Both the position numbers and the translations under genes were made by a program. The notes below the pieces were generated by a model, which saw only the letters and a program-made list of their open reading frames with translations, did no database searches and was not told the DNA's origin. This document shows positions 1 through 10,514 of a DNA stretch of 64,000 nt, in pieces (the stretch's first letter is position 1; every line of letters begins with the position of its first letter). The stretch comes from Blastobasis lacticolella (taxonomy: Eukaryota; Arthropoda; Insecta; Lepidoptera; Blastobasidae): positions 16,814,501-16,878,500 of the forward strand of contig LR990053.1 of the NCBI GenBank assembly GCA_905147135.1. Direction: 5' to 3'.

Positions 1-54
1 CATGTCCATGCTAAATTACTTAGAAGCAAATAAATAAAAAATTTTAGCTAATGT

Positions 55-180
55 GGCACACGGGCGGCCGATCCATCTCATGGAAAACGGCTGCCATCGT
101 CCAGGACATTTGCACTCTAAAGGAACGTATAAGTGCCGGCCTTTGAGGTACCTGTCGACATGACTTTTGAAGAACCATAC
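55..180 (+). repeat. Interspersed repeat fragment (LINE 3' related)
   Basis: This stretch resembles, in opposite orientation, the sequence at about 26,536-26,660, which lies next to a CR1-like LINE 3' end. Both contain a run reading roughly GTCCAGGACATTTGC followed by a GGCCGGC-like block. It is probably a decayed part of the same LINE. No intact reading frame is present. Confidence 0.4.
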
Positions 181-540
181 ACTATAAATATGCAAATATA
201 AATATATGGATTTCGCCTCGTACGACCCACAATGAATGGCGATACTGCAATTCTACTCCTCACGCCGATAACCTTAGATAATCTACATTGTTAGTAGTAT
301 AAAAATAACACAATATCACAAACAAGAACTGCTGCTATCTCGATTAAACTGGCTATCAAATAAAACAACTGCATCGAAATTGGGCCTCCGTTCAAGAGTT
401 ACAATTCCACAGGGAGACTTGAGTCGGAATTCAAAAAACTCGATTCGCCGATACGATTACACCTTGTCGAAGTTAATCGAAATGACATCGGCTTATCTCA
501 AAAATGTAATTGTCACATTTCTTTGGATAAGAAAGAAAAC
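181..540. other. Unannotated stretch
   Basis: I see no recognisable gene, RNA or repeat here. A 78-codon open frame crosses its end but has no known motif, and the LINE coding frame of the next feature is a different one. Confidence 0.4.
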
Positions 541-705
541 GCTAAGGAATGGAACACGTTGCCAGCGGGCGTGTTCTTTGATCACTATAATCTGGACACC
601 TTTAAAGCTAGAATGAATAGGCTGTTCCTAGACAGGCATGCTCCATCTTTGGCCGCATCGTCACTTACCATCAGGTGAGATGGCAATCAAATGCCTGGCT
701 CGTCT
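541..705 (+). mobile_element. CR1/jockey-type LINE, C-terminal fragment
   Basis: Read from 541, the frame gives the WNTLPAGVF and [14 protein letters not shown] motifs seen at the C-terminus of many insect non-LTR reverse transcriptase ORFs. A stop follows, then the common LINE 3' sequence CTTACCATCAGGTGAGATGG. The copy is strongly 5'-truncated and is not a host gene. Confidence 0.65.
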
Positions 706-1353
706 GCTAAAAAATATTTTTATAATCCATGTGTATCGTACCTTGTCAAAGTAACCTAATCTTTATTTCGGTTCACTATGTAATCCGCATTCCATTCCGA
801 TTGCACGCGAATAAACATAGTTATCGCGATAGGCAAATCAATGAAAGCATAACTCCCCGAGTTTCGTCCGAAACGGATCCCGTACTTCGTCGAGCAAAAT
901 GTTCTACAGAAACATCTCGATGAATAAAACTCTTGTAAATCACACCACGTCGAGAGCTTCAAGCGGAATGCGAATTCGGTGCAGCATTTGCTTGGGGACA
1001 GTTTTATGCGCGTACCCAAACATGCTCGTCCCCACGGACTTGAAAAAAATATGGACGCCATTCTACGTTAAAGAGAAGTGAAGCATGCAAGGAACGATCA
1101 TTTCTTGACAATTTATTGATTAAGGTAATGCAAATTTTACAGGTTTTTCATCAAGATATATAATAATACAAATGCAATCTGAAACAGCCAATTACAAAGT
1201 TTGACAAATTACATTTTAGATAATACCGTGACGTAACAAGAAATAAAGCTTCAAATATAGTAACTACTCGTTACTTATTGTTATTATGAAATTGTAGGCA
1301 CTTAAAATATATGTTTTGCTAAATGAGAGAATAATGCAATGGGTGGTGTAGAA
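706..1353. other. Unannotated stretch
   Basis: Nothing recognised. Three short open frames (60-101 codons) on both strands have no family motif and no splice context that I would trust. Confidence 0.4.
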
Positions 1354-1407
1354 GTGTGTGTGATTGTGCGTGTGTGTGTGTGTGCGTGTGTGTGTGTGTG
1401 CGTGTGT
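1354..1407. repeat. (TG)n microsatellite
   Basis: About 54 bases of TG repeats with a few interruptions (ATTGTGCG, GTGCGTG). The low-complexity open frame on the opposite strand, rich in Thr and His, is a by-product of this tract. Confidence 0.9.
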
Positions 1408-2080
1408 AATCGTGATATGTGTGGCTGTGGATGTGTTCAATAACAAAACTGATAAACTTGTGTCGTGACATATCAGCTTTCTCGAACTGATCCTCATAGG
1501 TTTGATCAATCCGATGTTGTATGATGAGTGTAGGTTATGTGTGTTATGCACAGACACACATACATCAGGTCTTACAATCCGTCGCCATTTTCTTTGATAT
1601 TGTACCGCGCAGCTACGCTAGTGACAGTGTCACATAAATGAGCGGCCATTTTTTGCTTCACTCACGATTTTAGTGAGTATCCATCCGTATTTTTTACAAG
1701 TCCGCGCTCGTCCTTATAAAAATGTCGTTCATAAATCCTATTGCGAGCGAATGGTGTTGTCTCAGTTCGAGACCCATAGTATGATCCAATAAAATATTAT
1801 TATCTATGTTTCAAATTGGAAATTCATACTTCGGACTGTAGGAAACGTGGCGACAATCTTCAGGCAACCAATATCGGAATACCGTCGGGAACTATTTTGG
1901 TCCACCCGTAACCGAGTTTAGACCAATTATAGATATTCAATAGTTGCTCTAAGGGGTGTACTAACGAGTACCTACTGGTCGAAAGCGTCATTATTAACGA
2001 TACAACTACGAGTATGTAGAACGAGGTTTGTTTGCTTCAGGCGCAGTGTATGTGGCAGGTGACAAATGCCATCGTTATCA
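1408..2080. other. Unannotated stretch with TATA-like and AATAAA motifs
   Basis: TATAAA lies at 1715-1720 and AATAAA at 1788-1793. The close spacing resembles the regulatory part of an LTR, but no matching terminal repeats or target duplication could be found. Nothing else is recognised. Confidence 0.3.
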
Positions 2081-2520
2081 TTATAATGAAATGAATGAAA
2101 AAGTATTTATTGAATTAGGATTACGTTAATTAATATATTTTCAAAAGTCAAAAATGTAACGGAAAACAAAAGTAAAGTTAAGCGAGCTCATCCAGGTAGG
2201 GGGCGACGCATGCAGACCGATCAGCGCGTACGAGGGCTCACTCCGGCGAGACACCAGGCACCGATACGCGCCACGCACATAACCGCCTAGGCGAATCATG
2301 TGCGGCGCGCGCCCGGCCCCAGCCAGCCTGCCGGCGCTCACACCCGCACGCACCAGCCGGCCTAGCCGCGTCGCAACCTGAGCTCGATACAAATAAGTAC
2401 AAAAAAAGGTCGTCTGTTTATCAGTATGTGTGTCATCTGTACCATATGCTGTGATATGGCTGTGATAGCAACTCATCAGACAGGGTGCCAAAGAGATAAA
2501 TAAATATACGGGAAATGACA
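2080..2520. repeat. Interspersed repeat with a GC-rich block
   Basis: Its ends match the repeat at 9,585-10,450: AAAGTATTTATTGAAT then TTACGTTAATTAAT on the left, and GAGCTCATCCAGGTAGGG then GCTCGATACAA on the right. Between the last two blocks this copy carries about 190 bases of very GC-rich sequence (roughly 2,198-2,388) that the other copy lacks. The 116-codon open frame across it on the minus strand is explained by base composition. Confidence 0.55.
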
Positions 2521-2524
2521 GCCC

Positions 2525-3585
2525 ACTCTAGCCGTTACATTTATTTATTTATTTTTTCTTTGACGTTCCTAAAAAAGAGAAGATATACAGGGCGAGGCGG
2601 TCTACTAGCTACTCCCTCCCTCTTGGAACCGCTCGGCTACTGCGACGCTAGATATCGGTGCGATAATTTGCTTGTCTATATAATAGAATAGACGGTACAG
2701 TATGTAACTTTCCCCCCTCTGCATGGAGGCGATGTTGTTCTGTTTCTTATAACCACAGTCCACTGCTGGACTAGACCCTCCTTCACATCATAATTAACAG
2801 AATTGGATGAAATTTTTACATTTGTTAGTTTGGAACCCTCATTTTCCTACTCTCTAGGTTTTTCAACCTTTATTACTTCACGCCGTCCGCGTGGTTTTCT
2901 CCCGAGCGCAGTTCGGATCTCTAAATACATTCAACTATTTCTGCCTACCCTATTAAACACGGGAATAGTGTAGCTTCCTATAAATTTCAAAATTGGTTTA
3001 GTGGTTTCGTAAGATTCCCCCAAAATCCAATTTTTTTCTAATGTAGTTTTCCTTCATTAAAAAAAGGAAAACTGGCAAAGTGATTTTGAATAGTAATAAA
3101 AAAATACTTACTATTTTGATTACATTATACATTTTAATTTTAAAATGTTTTCTTCTTTATTCCCTTTCAAACAGTATGTGCTACATGCTATAAAACTTTT
3201 TAACAGCTGCACAGGAATTTAAATTTGAAGGTGGTAATGCACTTGTGAGCGCGACCATACATACGATTTTACAATATTTAGTAAAAAATTTAGATAGGTA
3301 CTATCATATCAGATTCATAAAGATTGAAGGAGCACTTATTATCACTACAAGCTTAATTTATTTATAAATATTAGGTAGGTATGCAATTTGTATTTTTGTA
3401 TTTTATCAGTATGTATGTATGGGTTCTTATTTTTTCACACTACTGCCTTCCCGTATGTTTTTTTACTCTCTTAACACAGGCAGCGTTGACTGGAAGATAT
3501 ATCTTTTAGAGATAAGACCACCTTTGTGCAACTATTTCTACTGTGACATTACTGTAATTTCTATTGTGTACAATAAAGAGTATAT
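2525..3585. other. AT-rich stretch with a decayed Helitron-like segment
   Basis: About 2,880-3,050 contains the phrase ATAGTGTAGCTTCC followed by a block like AAATTGGTTTAGTGGTTTCG. Both are seen in the Helitron at 5,903-6,647, so this is probably a decayed relative. The rest is AT-rich and unrecognised. Confidence 0.35.
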
Positions 3586-3589
3586 CACT

Positions 3590-3785
3590 ACATAGTATAA
3601 AACAAAGTCGCTTTCTCTGTCCCTATGTCCCTTTGTATGCTTAAATCTTTGAAACTACGCAATGGATTTTGATGCGGTTTTCAACAATACATAGAGCGAT
3701 TCACGAGGAAGGTTTATAAGCAAGAAAAAAGGGTAAGTAGGGGTAAAGCAGGTGTCCGCGAACGAAGTCGCGCCGGGTCCACTAG
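3590..3785 (+). mobile_element. Non-autonomous Helitron-like element, family B
   Basis: It begins near a block like ACAAAGTCGCTTTCTCTGTC, continues through ACTACGCAATGGATTTTGAT, and ends in GGGTCCACTAG followed by T. Helitrons end in CTRR and insert between A and T, which fits. Related copies are at 27,868, 33,922, 34,840 and 62,275. It encodes no protein. Confidence 0.6.
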
Positions 3786-4124
3786 TATATTATATATAGA
3801 TGATATCGAAAGCTCTTTTGTTCCACATAAAACGTTTTCGCTCCATCGGATCAATGCAAAACCTGTAAGCAACGTCGCTTCGACCGCCCGGGGCTGCAAT
3901 ATCTACAGCGTTTAGAGCATAACTTGCGATGCCCTGTGTACGATATACGAGTACTAATATGTCATATAAATAGGACTTTATCATAAGATTGATATTGTTT
4001 GCAAAGCGTACGGGAATTGATGTTACTTATTATGATGCAGTTTGTTGTAACAAAGAAAATGAAATACAACTATTAATATTTAAAAAGAACCTTAGTCTAA
4101 CGAATAAAACACCTTAATCTTAAG
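3786..4124. other. Unannotated stretch
   Basis: AT-rich sequence with no recognisable gene or repeat. Confidence 0.35.
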
Positions 4125-4210
4125 TAAAGGTAAAAAATTGGACCCAGGCCCCCAGAATTTGGAAAGGTCCCCAGAAGTCAGCGTTGCCCCACTGAATAGC
4201 GAGGTCTAAA
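4125..4210 (-). repeat. LINE/SINE 3' end fragment
   Basis: This is the reverse complement of about 62,625-62,720. The shared phrases, read on the minus strand, are CTATTCAGTGGGGCAACG, GGGGACCTTTCCAAATTC and GGGCCTGGGTCCAATTTTTT. Two copies in one window show that it is an interspersed repeat. Confidence 0.55.
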
Positions 4211-4654
4211 TGCTGAAATTGATGATGATTTTATATTATTATTTTTTTGATTATGATTGCTTACGAATTATATAAAACAAGCTGCCATGTGGGATTCACT
4301 GGCGTGGTTTGCTACCCGTATACCTTTATCCTACTCTACTCCTACCCTACTCTAGACGTATTCGTAACAATTTCTATACTATTAATATTGTAATGAAGAA
4401 AAGTATGTTTATGAGTTTATTTGTTGAGGTTATATCCGAAACTACTGAACCGATTTTAAATATTATTTCACTAATAGGAAGCTACATTATTCCCGAGTGC
4501 CATAAGGAACATATCATGCAAAAAAATTATAGAGTTCCGCGGGATAGTTGAATGTTTACATAGATTCAAACTACACGTGGTTGAAAACCGCGGGGGACTG
4601 CCAGTATAACATTAAAACCGAATCCTAAAACCATTTAAAACTTTAATTAGGTAA
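4211..4654. other. Unannotated stretch
   Basis: Nothing recognised. An 80-codon open frame at 4,309-4,551 has no family motif. Confidence 0.35.
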
Positions 4655-4948
4655 GCCGTTTTGACCATAATCTTCGTCGCACCGCTCGCCACCGACAGGG
4701 AGTTCATCCTCACACCTCGGAGCCAAACTGTGCGGTTCCAAAGAAACTTTCTTCCATGCCCACTAAGGTTGTGGAATGAGCTACTTGGAGAGGTTTACCC
4801 TGAAGAGTACAACATGGACTTCTTCATTAAAGGGGTGAGAAGATTTTTACGGGGTCAACAACGCGTGAGCGATGCCCCTGGCATTGCAAACGTCCATAGG
4901 CTGCAGTGACTGCTTACCATCAGGAAAGCTAATTTACCAACTTAGTGA
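4655..4948 (+). mobile_element. CR1-like LINE (family D), C-terminus and 3' end
   Basis: The reading frame contains RFQRNFLPCPLRLWNELL, then EEYNMDFF, then GIANVHRLQ and a stop. This matches the protein end of the copy at 10,515-11,160 on the other strand. After the stop comes CTTACCATCAGGAAAGCTAA, the usual 3' region of this family. The copy is truncated at its 5' end and is not a host gene. Confidence 0.75.
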
Positions 4949-5902
4949 TATAAAAAATAATCTCATCTACGTATGTACAACGTCAAAGTCCTACTGGTAT
5001 TACCGTTTGTTTAAACGCTGTGACTCACACCGCCTTATCTTTGCCACAGCTCAGTGGCCCCAGTAATCAATGTACCTATGCTTCGCAGTTTATGAGTTGC
5101 GAAATTCGTCCAACAAGAAAATACCTACATCGCCTCCCCAATTTGGGCTGAATTAGTACATGATTCACTGGATATTGTTAGAAAAGAAGGATATAAGACG
5201 TTAAAGCGTAATTATAATTTAATTCCGTGATAGAAACCTAGAAAAACCGACCATGACATATCGGGCCTTGCGTTGTAGGCTTAGGGTTAGGGAACTACGG
5301 AGTTGCCTGTCAATATACATACTTAAAAGAGTCCTTTTGGATACTATACAAAGTTACATATGTACCTAGCTCCTACAAGCTGGCGTGTCCAAGATGGCAA
5401 ACAAAAACAAAAACACACACACACACACACACGCACGCACGCACGTATTAAAAAATATTGGCATGTTATAAACAATCACTTTCGTCCGTGCTTCACTGTA
5501 GGGCGCACTGAAAACCAGCGCCATAGCTCCAGCCATGGCATACGCTGAGTGTGACCCCTTTGCACGTCTTCCCGTGGCACGGGTAGCGATGCATTATGGT
5601 CATAATGTTACTGTTTCTTTTTTTTACTATTTGAATTTACCTATCCTGTTATGGGTTTATGTGTACTAAACGTCATTTATTTATTCATTCTATAGAACTT
5701 GTATGAAATATTTGCTAATCCAACTACACTTCATAAATTGGTTGACTGCTTTTTTTGTGATAAACTACATATTTACGGCTTTCGAATTTTTCCCTCTACT
5801 TGTGCTAAGCATTGCTTCTTGCGGAATTTCATGATTCTAGGTCAACAGGTAGTAGGGACCTTATAGGTTTTGATTCCCTTGCGAACATCAAAATATACCA
5901 AA
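4949..5902. other. Unannotated stretch with a CA microsatellite
   Basis: Apart from the CA repeat at 5,413-5,446, nothing is recognised. Short open frames here have no motif. Confidence 0.35.
5413..5446. repeat. (CA)n/(CACG)n microsatellite
   Basis: A run of CA dinucleotides passes into CACGCACGCACG. Confidence 0.9.
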
Positions 5903-6647
5903 CTAGCGGCCGGCCCCGGCTTCGCACGGGTACCACTACGGGTACACGGGTTACACACGACCGCTGCGTAGGGAGCCGACCGCGCGAGTAAGCCGCGCGG
6001 CACTTTATTTCTTGACATTGACTCCCCTCCCGTACCCCGAGCTGCCTAGATAGCCGAGCGGACTGAGAGGCGAACACGCGACTTTTTTCTAATATTCATA
6101 ATTATTTTAAAACTCGTGATATCTTTCGAATGGAATGTCTGAATTGAATAATTCAAAAAGTTATATAAAGGTATTGAAGCAGTCAAGAATATGCAGTAAT
6201 TGATTTTGATAAGTATTAATACCAAGGTACAAATAAAGAGCGTTTTTTAGCGGCGGCATTTCAATTACATTTTGAAAATAAAAGAACACTTATTGTGACA
6301 TAACTATAATAGTTAGACATATACTGTTGCGACACTTTTTGTAGATAATGATGTGTTCTGCAAAGTCGTAGTACATTATTTTGTTCTATCATCAATAGTT
6401 TTCGCAGCACACGCGATGTAAGGAATTTTTTGGGTTTTTTATACACCTTGGGTTACATTATTGGAGTTTTATTAATGATCCGTAATTTTTTAGAAAATAT
6501 AATATAGCCTATGTCACCCGGGGATAGTGTAGCTTCCCAACGGTGAAAGAATTTTTGAAATCGGTTTAGTAGTTAAGAAGCCTATTCAATACAAACAAAC
6601 AAACAAACAAAAAATTAAACATTTCCTCTTTATAATATTAGTATAGA
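5903..6647 (-). mobile_element. Helitron, family A, 745 bp
   Basis: Read on the minus strand it starts TCTATACTAATATTATAAAG and ends in CTAG, with A before and T after. This is the insertion pattern expected of Helitrons. It contains a (CAAA)n-like tract and the block ATAGTGTAGCTTCCC. The 188-bp copy at 51,813-52,000 has the same ends but lacks about 550 interior bases. There is no Rep/helicase ORF, so it is non-autonomous. Confidence 0.75.
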
Positions 6648-6689
6648 TAAACGGCCTTATCTTTTGATTGTATTGACTTAGAAGTTTGA

Positions 6690-6872
6690 TTTTTTCACTT
6701 CTCCGTGGGATTGCAGACCTAATTATTTGATATTAATTTCACCTTGATACCCCCACGCATTTGCGAAAAAAAGGGTATTGACAGACGAACAAACAGACAA
6801 ACGGACGGACAACAAAGCGATCCTATAAGGGTTCCATTTGCTTCTTTTGAGGTACGGAGTCCTAAAAATAAT
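6690..6872 (+). repeat. Common interspersed repeat
   Basis: This contains CAAACGGACGGACAACAAAG and GATCCTATAAGGGTTCC, ending in TTTTGAGGTACGGAGTCCTA. I recognise this phrase set as a widespread insect repeat, but its class is not clear from the sequence. Confidence 0.5.
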
Positions 6873-7037
6873 AAAAATATATTACAGAGCTAAGAAAATT
6901 TCAAAAAATACTTACATAATAACGAAAATGTGAATCTTCTTGGACTTTATGATATTGAACTTGGCTTAATTACTTCCATAATTTAGGAATGCTGGTAATC
7001 TTTAACGGAGGCCTACCAGAGCTAACCTAACTGCTGG

Positions 7038-7331
7038 AGCTGTAACGTAGAGTAATTATTTAATATATTATTTACCAACATTTAATTTTTGGATGTCTTT
7101 TAATATAGCTGCTCCTCTATCATATCATGCTACTCTGCAGTAGCTGTAACGTAGAGTAATTATTTAATATATTATTTACCAACATTTAATTTTTGGATGT
7201 CTTTTAATATAGCTGCTCCTCTATCATATCATGCTACTCTGCAGTAGCTGTAACGTAGAGTAATTATTTAATATATTATTTACCAACATTTAATTTTTGG
7301 ATGTCTTTTAATATAGCTGCTCCTCTATCAT
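7038..7331. repeat. 104-bp tandem repeat, about 2.8 copies
   Basis: Units start at 7,038, 7,142 and 7,246, each with AGCTGTAACGTAGAGTAATT. Copies 1 and 2 look identical over their full length. Copy 3 matches until about 7,331 and then diverges. The lack of differences points to a recent duplication. No reading frame is maintained. Confidence 0.95.
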
Positions 7332-7365
7332 TAAATTAATTAGGAGAAATCAGATTAATTCATAG

Positions 7366-8003
7366 TTTAGTCATCATCAGCCAGAAGACGCCCACTGCTG
7401 GGCATAGGCCTCCCCCAGAGATCTCCACAAAGACCGGTCCTGTGCTTTCCGCATCCAGCTGGTACCTGCGATCCTTACAAGGTCGTCGGTCCACCTTGTA
7501 GGAGGCCTACCCACGCTGCGTCTACCGGTACGTGGTCGTCAGTCGAGAACTTTACTGCCCCATCGGCCATCTGTTCTTCGAGCTATGTGCCCTGCCCACG
7601 CCACTTCAGTCTGGCAATCCTTAGAGATCCTATGTCGGTGACCTTGGTTCGCTTGCGGATCTCCTCATTTCTGACTCGATCGCTCAAAGAAACTCCGAGC
7701 ATAGCTCTATCCATTGCCCTTTGGGTAACAGTAAGCTTTCATAGTTTCATAGTTTAGTAAGATGTTATAATTATAACAATAACAATAATTATAATTATAA
7801 TAATTACTTTGTTAGTATTGTCACCCTCCAGAGACTTCTTCCTCAGATTCTGTCATGTTTACAATGTCGTCGACAAATCGTAGGTGAGTGAAGTGCTTGC
7901 CATTAACGTTGATGCTGAGTCCCATCCAGTCAATAGCGTCTAAATGTCGTCTCTCCCCCCGTAACTCCCGTGACGTACCTAAAAAATAGGCCCACAGAAT
8001 ACC
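7366..8003 (-). mobile_element. RTE-type LINE (family 1), internally deleted fragment
   Basis: On the minus strand, 8,003 to about 7,805 encodes the reverse transcriptase phrase HLRFVDDIVNMTES, a form of the FADD active-site motif with Ala replaced by Val. After a deletion, 7,745-7,366 encodes the C-terminal end of the same ORF: a TQRAMDRAMLG-like helix, then RNEEIRKRTKVTDI-like sequence, then the 3' tail (CCCAGCAGTGGGCGTCTTC). Frame breaks make it a pseudogene copy. Seven related pieces occur in this window. Confidence 0.75.
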
Positions 8004-8165
8004 AGCGCTGCGAGTTTTTTTTTCATTCATAAGGGAAACAGGCAACCGGCTACCTGATGGAAAGTGGTCACCACTGCCTATAGACATTAGCAACACCAAG
8101 AGTATCGCCAATGCGTTCCCCACCTCTGACAGCAAAAGGCAAATGCCCCTCAACTGCAACGGCAA
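8004..8165 (-). mobile_element. CR1-like LINE (family C) 3' end
   Basis: A poly-T tract is followed by AACAGGCAACCGGCTACCTG and ATGGAAAGTGGTCACCACTG, the reverse complement of the family C 3' end. Better copies are at 26,248 and 35,840. It lies directly against the RTE fragment. Confidence 0.6.
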
Positions 8166-8200
8166 AGCCCCACGAGCTGCACGAGTTGCTTCTTTCGCTT

Positions 8201-8238
8201 AATGGTACCCACTGAGCATATGCTGAGTGGGTACCATT
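8201..8238. repeat. 38-bp near-perfect palindrome
   Basis: The arms read AATGGTACCCACT and AGTGGGTACCATT around a GAGCATATGCTG centre. The whole 38 bases are self-complementary apart from one mismatched pair. There is no spacer, so it can form a cruciform. Confidence 0.9.
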
Positions 8239-9584
8239 TATGCTGGCCGTAGCGGCACCGACAGTGGTTCAACTCAGTTCAGTAATTGTTTAAATATTCC
8301 TATTATTAATATTTCCTTTTGCAATTATGTGACTATGATTGTGTCGTGGTGTGCTATGTGTAATAAATGTATTTATTTCTTTCTGCCAATACAGACGCAC
8401 AAAATAAAGAACGGCCCGCCCCAAGCAGAAGGTCCACTGGAAACAATGCGCCATTTCCGTCACGCACACATTGACGTTACGTTTACAGGCATTCTCAAGC
8501 AGTTTCAAGCAGTGCTCGATCGCGATTGTAAACGCGAGAATTCGTTGTAGTGTCGACTTAAATTGAATATTATTTAATTAAACGATTTTATTATTAATAA
8601 AATAAAAGTACTTGTACGTAACTAAGATTACTTAATATCATACAAGCAACGCACGCAGAGTCCAAAAACTGATGGGTGACCATTTCAGACTTTGAGGCTA
8701 GTCGAACTTCAGCACCGCTACGAGTTCTAATGCCGATGGTGAAGCGAGGTTGACCAAGGTCTTCCGCTAGGGACCCTAGAACCAGTTGAAGAGTTTCAGG
8801 CACCACGTGACAGTTTTTAACAGAATAAGAAACTGGCCACCTTAATGGTTTCTTGTCGGAAATGCCTGTCTAGTCTGATATAAAAAATAATCGCTAACCA
8901 CCTTCTTCTCCAACATCAGATCAACTGAGTAATACCATAATATTGCATTTTCATCAATTTACATGTGTATGAAATTTTCAATTCAATTGATTACTTGGAA
9001 GTGGGTCAAATCCCAGGTCAGGGAAAAGTTATTCTCAGGGTCTGATGATATAATCAGGTCGCGATGAGTTTTTAAAAAGTGAATAAACAGTTGATTATTA
9101 TTACGCCTACTAAAGGCATAATGTCTGAAGCTGGTATGGAAAATCTTAAATACTTGAACACAATCCAAACAGGATGGGAAGCAATTATGATCACATTATG
9201 GCAAGGATTAGATATGGGTCCTTTGCAAGGGACATGTTATTGTAAACGATCTTTAAAATTCTATTCGATCTTATAAACACTCTTTTCAAAATTCAGAATA
9301 AATACAGTAGCAACCCTAGTGAGTCGGCGAGTGAGTTTAGGTAATTATTTTCGAAGACGACGGGAGTGGACCTTCTGTTAGTTTACTATTTTGTGACAGA
9401 CGCAACGTCTCCCTGTCTCCGGCGTCACTGCAATTAGATAAGTCCTGGATTCGGACCGTCCTTTATCCTTCAAAATATAAACAAAGTTACACCGACCAAT
9501 GATAAGATGGCTTCAAATGGGTTAAATGTAGCTAACTTTCCAACCACTTTGAACGCAAGCAATTAATGCTTGCCGGTAGACATA
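8239..9584. other. Unannotated stretch
   Basis: No recognised gene or repeat. A 107-codon frame at 8,227-8,550 begins inside the palindrome and has no family motif. Other frames of 60-72 codons are equally anonymous. Confidence 0.35.
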
Positions 9585-10450
9585 CAATGAAAATTTAAAA
9601 AGTATTTATTGAATAGAATTACGTTAATTAATCTCTTATCAAATACACTTTTACTACACATAATATTATTGGGTTTGTTTCTACGGGTAGTATTGTTTTT
9701 ACTCGATATTTAGAGAGTATCGTGTGTCACGAGAATCAAGCGAGTAACAATGGTAGTGGGTCGAGAATTCGAAGTGGGGGTGATCGTCGAATCCGAAAGA
9801 GGGTGGATCGATTTGTCTGTCCTTAGCGAGCGGCCACACAGAAAAGACGCAGACACGTTGCGGACGGGGCCCAGACGGGACGCGAACGCGACTTAAAACA
9901 TACAGAAAAGACAGGGCACGGACGCGGTGCCGTCGCGGACCAGTCAAGAGCGTAGGCAAGACAAGGACAGCAAGCACTGCGGGCGAGGCCCGGCTCCCGC
10001 GCCCCGCCCGCACCCCCTGTCTCGCCCGTCCTTTCTGTATGTTTTACGTCGTGTCTGCGACGCGTTCGCGCCCTGTCCTTGCCTTGTCTTTGCTGTATGT
10101 TTTGCGTCGCGACGTTTCTATACATTTTATATGAAGGTAAATTGAACGGGCGCCGCGTCTGCGACGTGTCTGCGTCTTACGTCTTTTCTGTGTGGCCGCT
10201 CGCTTAGGAGCAACTTCACAGAGCGGCACCAGTCAGCTTGTGACCATGACGCATGCAACTGCGTCGAAATATCGAGGTAAAAACAATACTAATCGTTGTA
10301 ACAAACCCGAAAATATGTGTTGTGAAGGTGTAGTGAATCACCACAAAAGTCTTACAATCCATATTACTCTTTTCACATGTCAAAAATCTAGTGGAAAGCA
10401 AAGGGAAAGTTAAGCGAGCTCATCCAGGTAGGGGTACATAGGGCGTTGGT
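9585..10450. repeat. Interspersed repeat, interrupted by a MITE
   Basis: The left part (AAAGTATTTATTGAAT, TTACGTTAATTAAT) and right part (AAAGTTAAGCGAGCTCATCC, GCTCGATACAA) match the shorter repeat at 2,080-2,520. The middle is occupied by the MITE at 9,826-10,203. A fragment of another repeat, reading GACGCATGCAACTGCGTCGA at about 10,248, is related to 35,404-35,560. Confidence 0.5.
9826..10203. mobile_element. GC-rich MITE with terminal inverted repeats
   Basis: The left end GCGAGCGGCCACACAGAAAA is the exact inverse of the right end, with identity over at least 24 bases and then weaker subterminal pairing. Flanks are TTA on both sides (or CTTAG counted from 9,822 and 10,203). A TTA duplication suggests a PIF/Harbinger-type element, but the class is inferred. 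The interior is very GC-rich with inverted CATACAGAAAAGAC-like subrepeats. This composition explains several 60-104 codon frames on both strands. Confidence 0.8.
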
Positions 10451-10514
10451 AGATATGCTCGATACAACTAAAGAAAATTGCAACGTGCCAATCTTGTCGC
10501 GACAAGGTCTTATT

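Noticed and set aside
1600..1860. A possible LTR with TATAAA and AATAAA
   Set aside because: No inverted TG/CA ends, no second copy and no target duplication could be found.
2141..2491. 116-codon minus-strand frame over a GC-rich block
   Set aside because: It spans the border between AT-rich repeat and GC-rich insert and has no recognised motif.
8227..8550. 107-codon + strand frame
   Set aside because: It begins inside a palindrome, has no family motif and shows no coding-like composition.
9699..10229. Overlapping 60-104 codon frames rich in Arg, Pro and Ala on both strands
   Set aside because: They lie in or across the GC-rich MITE and are explained by its composition.
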